Assembly (NCBI GenBank): GCA_964631565.1
Contig: CAZVYJ010000016.1
Location: 1-60,398 of the forward strand
Origin: CAZVYJ01 sp964631565
GTDB lineage: Bacteria; Planctomycetota; Phycisphaerae; SM23-33
Direction of reading: 5' to 3'
DNA: 60,398 nt
A program made the translations under genes and the position numbers. A model generated the notes under the pieces. It made no database searches and had not been told where the DNA came from. It was given only the letters and a program-made list of their open reading frames with translations. Shown here piece after piece: positions 57,972 through 60,398 of this stretch; the first letter of the stretch is position 1; each line of letters starts with the position of its first letter.

Positions 57972-58670
57972 TTATTCCTCAAAGTCGTCGTAGCTGTAGT
58001 CTTCGCTCTCGCCTTCGCTGTCGCTTTCGGTTTCGTCGTCGAAGCTTTCTTCCGGCTCGTAATCTTCTTCCTGCTCGCCCTCGGGGTGCGCCATACCTTT
58101 TTCGACCATCCGGGCGTATTCGATGCAGAACTTCGCCCACGGCCGGGCCATCAGCCTGGCCTTGCTTATCGGCTTGCCGGTGCCAAGGCAGATGCCGTAG
58201 GTGTTATCGTCGATCCGGTCGAGAGCTTCGTTGATTTCGTGAAGCAGCGACCGCTCGCTTTCGAGCAGGCCGAGCGAGAATTCCAGTTCGTAGTTGTCCG
58301 TGCCGAGGTCGGCCGGGTGGGTTGGCATGCTGGACAGGTCGCCGGCGGCCTCCTGGCGGTTGCGCCGCAGGGCCTCGGCTTCGATGCCGCCCATGTCGCC
58401 TATCAGGGAACGCCGCTTGTTTATCAGCATTTCCCGGAACATCTTAAGCTCATCTTTGGTGAGCGTGGTTTTTACCTTCTTGCCGGCAAACGCCTTTGTT
58501 TCAGGCTTTTTTGCGGCTTTTTCGCCTTTTCCGGCCGGTTTTTTCGAGGGTTTGCTCTTCATCGCTGTCTTAGTGGAGGCCTTTTTTACGGATTTTCCGG
58601 TGGCAGCCTTTTTAACGGCTTTGGTCTTTGAACCGGCTTTGGTTTTACCTGAACTTGCCTTTTTCGCCAC
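57972..58670 (-). CDS. Histone H1-like / DksA-like fusion protein
   Basis: 232 aa from a GTG at 58670 (GAGGG upstream). Residues 1-75 are a Lys/Ala/Ser/Thr repeat (KKAATGKSVKKAS; KPSKKPAGKGEKAAKK), like bacterial H1 histones that coat DNA. Residues 76-190 are TraR/DksA-like: LTKDELKMFREMLINKRRSLIGDM, then ICLGTGKPISKARLMARPWAKFCIEY. Of the four zinc cysteines two are gone (CLGT and CIEY in place of CxxC). A very acidic tail (about 195-232) ends it. It is likely to bind DNA or RNA polymerase; direct redox-zinc function is unlikely. It is just upstream of lspA. Confidence 0.82.
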   Translation of the reverse strand: MAKKASSGKTKAGSKTKAVKKAATGKSVKKASTKTAMKSKPSKKPAGKGEKAAKKPETKAFAGKKVKTTLTKDELKMFREMLINKRRSLIGDMGGIEAEALRRNRQEAAGDLSSMPTHPADLGTDNYELEFSLGLLESERSLLHEINEALDRIDDNTYGICLGTGKPISKARLMARPWAKFCIEYARMVEKGMAHPEGEQEEDYEPEESFDDETESDSEGESEDYSYDDFEE

Positions 58671-58810
58671 TTTACTGGCCCTCTATACGAAGTTTATGCC
58701 GGCGCGACCTTTATCCCGTCGTACTTCACCGGCGAGAATCGAGGAAGTATAGGAATCTGCCCCCACTGTGTCAAGGTCGTAATGCAGGGACTTCGGAAAG
58801 GGTATTTCTT

Positions 58811-58876
58811 CGTAAAACAGGCGTCTCGCCTGTGATTTGTGTTTTGTGGCACAGCCGCCCCCGGCTGTGCCACATG
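58811..58876. repeat. ACAGGCGTCTCGCCTGT repeat (copy 3)
   Basis: ACAGGCGTCTCGCCTGT, then GTGGCACAGCCG...CGGCTGTGCCAC: the same two-hairpin design as 54013-54068, with the second hairpin as in 898-920. Confidence 0.75.
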
Positions 58877-59154
58877 TTTTTGTAAATCTCGCAGATTGAT
58901 TTCCCTGGGCTTTATTCTCTAATTGTGCCGTAATCGGGAGTGTTTAGCAATTTGATTCCCGCGGCGGAATTCTGTAAAAACTGAAACATTCCGGCTGCTC
59001 ATGCGTCGTAATGGACAGAACTCTGAGGAAAAGGGGTGCGTAAAAATATATGGAGCAGACCGTTCGCGGCCGATGATCGCGGCCGCTGTGAACCGCCTTT
59101 CGCCTTTATGCTTTATGCCGCCGAAACGGTAAGTTGCCCTCGGTTTTGTGCTCA

Positions 59155-59203
59155 GAGACGGGGGGCCGGCGAGATGAAAGCCGCCGGTCCCGTCTCCTTC
59201 TTT
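59155..59203 (+). terminator. Hairpin with T-run upstream of the phosphatase gene
   Basis: GAGACGGG...CCCGTCTC stem with an inner GCCGG/CCGGC part, followed by CTTCTTTATT. No annotated plus-strand gene lies before it, so it may end an unrecognised small transcript. Confidence 0.5.
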
Positions 59204-59249
59204 ATTCTGCCGGCTTTGATTTCGCCCGTCGCGGTGGTATTCTGCCTGA

Positions 59250-60284
59250 ATGCAGGAAGCGGCGGAAAACAGGGCGGTCGAAGGGCCGGCGAAAAAAACG
59301 ATACGGCGGCGAACGCTGAAAATCACGCTGCTGGCCGTTGCGGCCGTCGCACTGGCCGCGGGGGGATACTGGTTTTACCACCGCATCATTTTCAATAACT
59401 TTCACGTGGTCGTCGAAGGGCAGGTTTACCGCTCGGCCCAGCCGTCGCCGAGGCTGCTGCGCAAGTGGACGGCTGAATACGGCCTGAAGACCGTGATAAA
59501 CCTTCGCGGCGAAAGCAAACGGAGCTTCTACGCCCCCGAGCGCGAGGCGGCGGCGGAACTCGGCCTGGCGATGGTTGACATAAAGCTGTCGGCCGTCAGC
59601 CTGCCGACGCAGCCTAACCTGCGGAAGCTGATAGCAACGCTGGAAACGGCCCAGCGGCCGATTCTCATCCACTGCAAGGACGGGGCCGACCGCACCGGCG
59701 TGGCGAGCGTGCTGGCGGCTATGGCGATAGGAGGGAAAAGCTACGACGACGCACGCGAGCAGCTTTCCGCGAAATATCTCCACGTAAACTCCTCGTCGGA
59801 CAACATTGCCGGCGTGCTGCTGATGTACGAGGCCTGGTGCAAGTCCAGCGGCAAATCGACCGGCGGCTGGCGGCAGTTCCGCGACTGGGCGATGAATATT
59901 TATCACGTTTCGTATTACAAGGTGGAGATTTCAGCGCCGACGCAGCTTAAGGCGAAGCCCGGCCAGACGGTCACGGCGAAGCTGAAAATCACCAACACGT
60001 CCGGCGAGACGATACCCGCCGGCGATGGAAACAGGCTGTTCACCGTGGCCGTATTTTCCGGCAGCAGCGAGAACGAAATGCCCGACCGCGAATTTGCAAT
60101 CCGCACGCCGCTGCCGAAGCAGGACATCCCAGACGGCGGCAGCGTTGAAATCGACCAGCCGGTCACGGCTCCTGCAGAGGCGGGCGAATATGAGATACAC
60201 TTCGACCTCGTCGAGGAGCATGTAAGCTGGTTCGCGCGGCAGGGCTCGCCGGTTCCGACGTGCAGACTTGTGGTGAAGGAGTAA
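59250..60284 (+). CDS. Membrane-anchored tyrosine/dual-specificity phosphatase-like protein
   Basis: 344 aa. A membrane helix at residues 22-45 (LKITLLAVAAVALAAGGYWF) anchors it, with the bulk outside. The phosphatase domain (about 50-200) has QVYRSAQPSP and the P-loop HCKDGADRTG (CX5R), as in dual-specificity and DUF442-type enzymes. Residues about 225-344 are an Ig-like beta domain with a KPGQTVTAKLKITNTSG motif. It may act on periplasmic phosphate esters. ATG at 59250, near TTGATT and TATTCT. Confidence 0.85.
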   Translation: MQEAAENRAVEGPAKKTIRRRTLKITLLAVAAVALAAGGYWFYHRIIFNNFHVVVEGQVYRSAQPSPRLLRKWTAEYGLKTVINLRGESKRSFYAPEREAAAELGLAMVDIKLSAVSLPTQPNLRKLIATLETAQRPILIHCKDGADRTGVASVLAAMAIGGKSYDDAREQLSAKYLHVNSSSDNIAGVLLMYEAWCKSSGKSTGGWRQFRDWAMNIYHVSYYKVEISAPTQLKAKPGQTVTAKLKITNTSGETIPAGDGNRLFTVAVFSGSSENEMPDREFAIRTPLPKQDIPDGGSVEIDQPVTAPAEAGEYEIHFDLVEEHVSWFARQGSPVPTCRLVVKE

Positions 60285-60312
60285 AAGGGGCAAAACGAGC
60301 CGCGACTGTAAA

Positions 60313-60352
60313 GGAGCGGTCATTCAACGCTTGGCATCCAGCGGACCGCTCC
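60313..60352 (+). terminator. Inverted repeat after the phosphatase gene
   Basis: GGAGCGGTC...GACCGCTCC, nine pairs around a 22-base loop, 28 bases after the stop. The T-run is weak, so it is a possible terminator only. Confidence 0.45.
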
Positions 60353-60398
60353 CTGACGGACTTTATGCGCTTTGCCCATCTTACCCATTGCGCCAAAA

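Larger units (their letters stand above)
58671..59249. other. Long gap with repeat and hairpins
   Basis: 579 bases between the minus-strand DksA-like gene and the plus-strand phosphatase. It has the repeat at 58811-58876 and a hairpin with T-run at 59155-59203 on the plus strand. The part from about 58980 to 59200 may be a small RNA ending at that terminator, but nothing matches a known RNA by eye. No gene supported. Confidence 0.4.

Overview
The window looks like chromosomal DNA of a GC-rich planctomycete, most likely a member of the Phycisphaerae or a near relative. The evidence is the gene content: a PVM-type (Planctomycetes-Verrucomicrobia) bacterial microcompartment operon, DUF4159, DUF6599, DUF1844 and DUF1846 proteins, DapL-type lysine synthesis, KdsB (a Gram-negative-type envelope), and many intergenic inverted-repeat elements. 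I see no tRNA, rRNA, CRISPR array, prophage or intact insertion sequence. The assignment is inferred from gene families, not from a marker gene.

Layout. 0.07-7.7 kb: a GT2 glycosyltransferase, a DUF6599 / Tat-exported DUF362 / polyferredoxin operon, a Tat-exported aldo/keto reductase, then tatA and a convergent tatC. 8.1-11 kb: a GH65 disaccharide phosphorylase translationally coupled to beta-phosphoglucomutase. 11-15.2 kb: a small unknown protein, a XerC/D recombinase, a TPR lipoprotein and a DUF4159 protein.

15.6-23.6 kb (minus strand): a twelve-gene microcompartment operon in the order deoR, pduL, BMC-H, BMC-H, a divergent ackA, BMC-H, BMC-P, pduP, BMC-P, an unknown cargo-like protein, BMC-P, class II aldolase. 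The expected chemistry is cleavage of L-fuculose/L-rhamnulose 1-phosphate to DHAP and lactaldehyde, then oxidation of the aldehyde inside the shell to an acyl-CoA, acyl phosphate and acid with ATP recovery. No trimeric BMC-T shell protein and no lactaldehyde reductase are encoded here.

23.8-49 kb (mostly minus): DUF1844, an M28 peptidase, CTP synthase (with an altered glutaminase triad), DUF1846, kdsB and efp; a membrane protein, a TPR/HEAT secreted protein and a catalytically dead HtrA-like PDZ protein; lgt; a panD-panC-deoxynucleoside kinase-folK-dapL cluster; smc; a FlgI-like HEAT lipoprotein; a LysM protein; and a second, canonical ackA. 49-60.4 kb: two tandem paralogous membrane proteins and ribD; an ECF sigma / anti-sigma / small secreted protein operon; rlmN; a deoxyribosyltransferase-like protein; an M48 peptidase; lspA with an H1-like/DksA-like fusion; and a membrane-anchored CX5R phosphatase.

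The most notable items are the microcompartment operon with its active-site-altered acetate kinase and unknown cargo protein, the CTP synthase whose glutaminase HPE motif reads HPC, the histone-H1-like/DksA/acidic-tail fusion lacking two zinc cysteines, the FlgI-like lipoprotein with no flagellar genes around it, and at least four families of intergenic inverted repeats.
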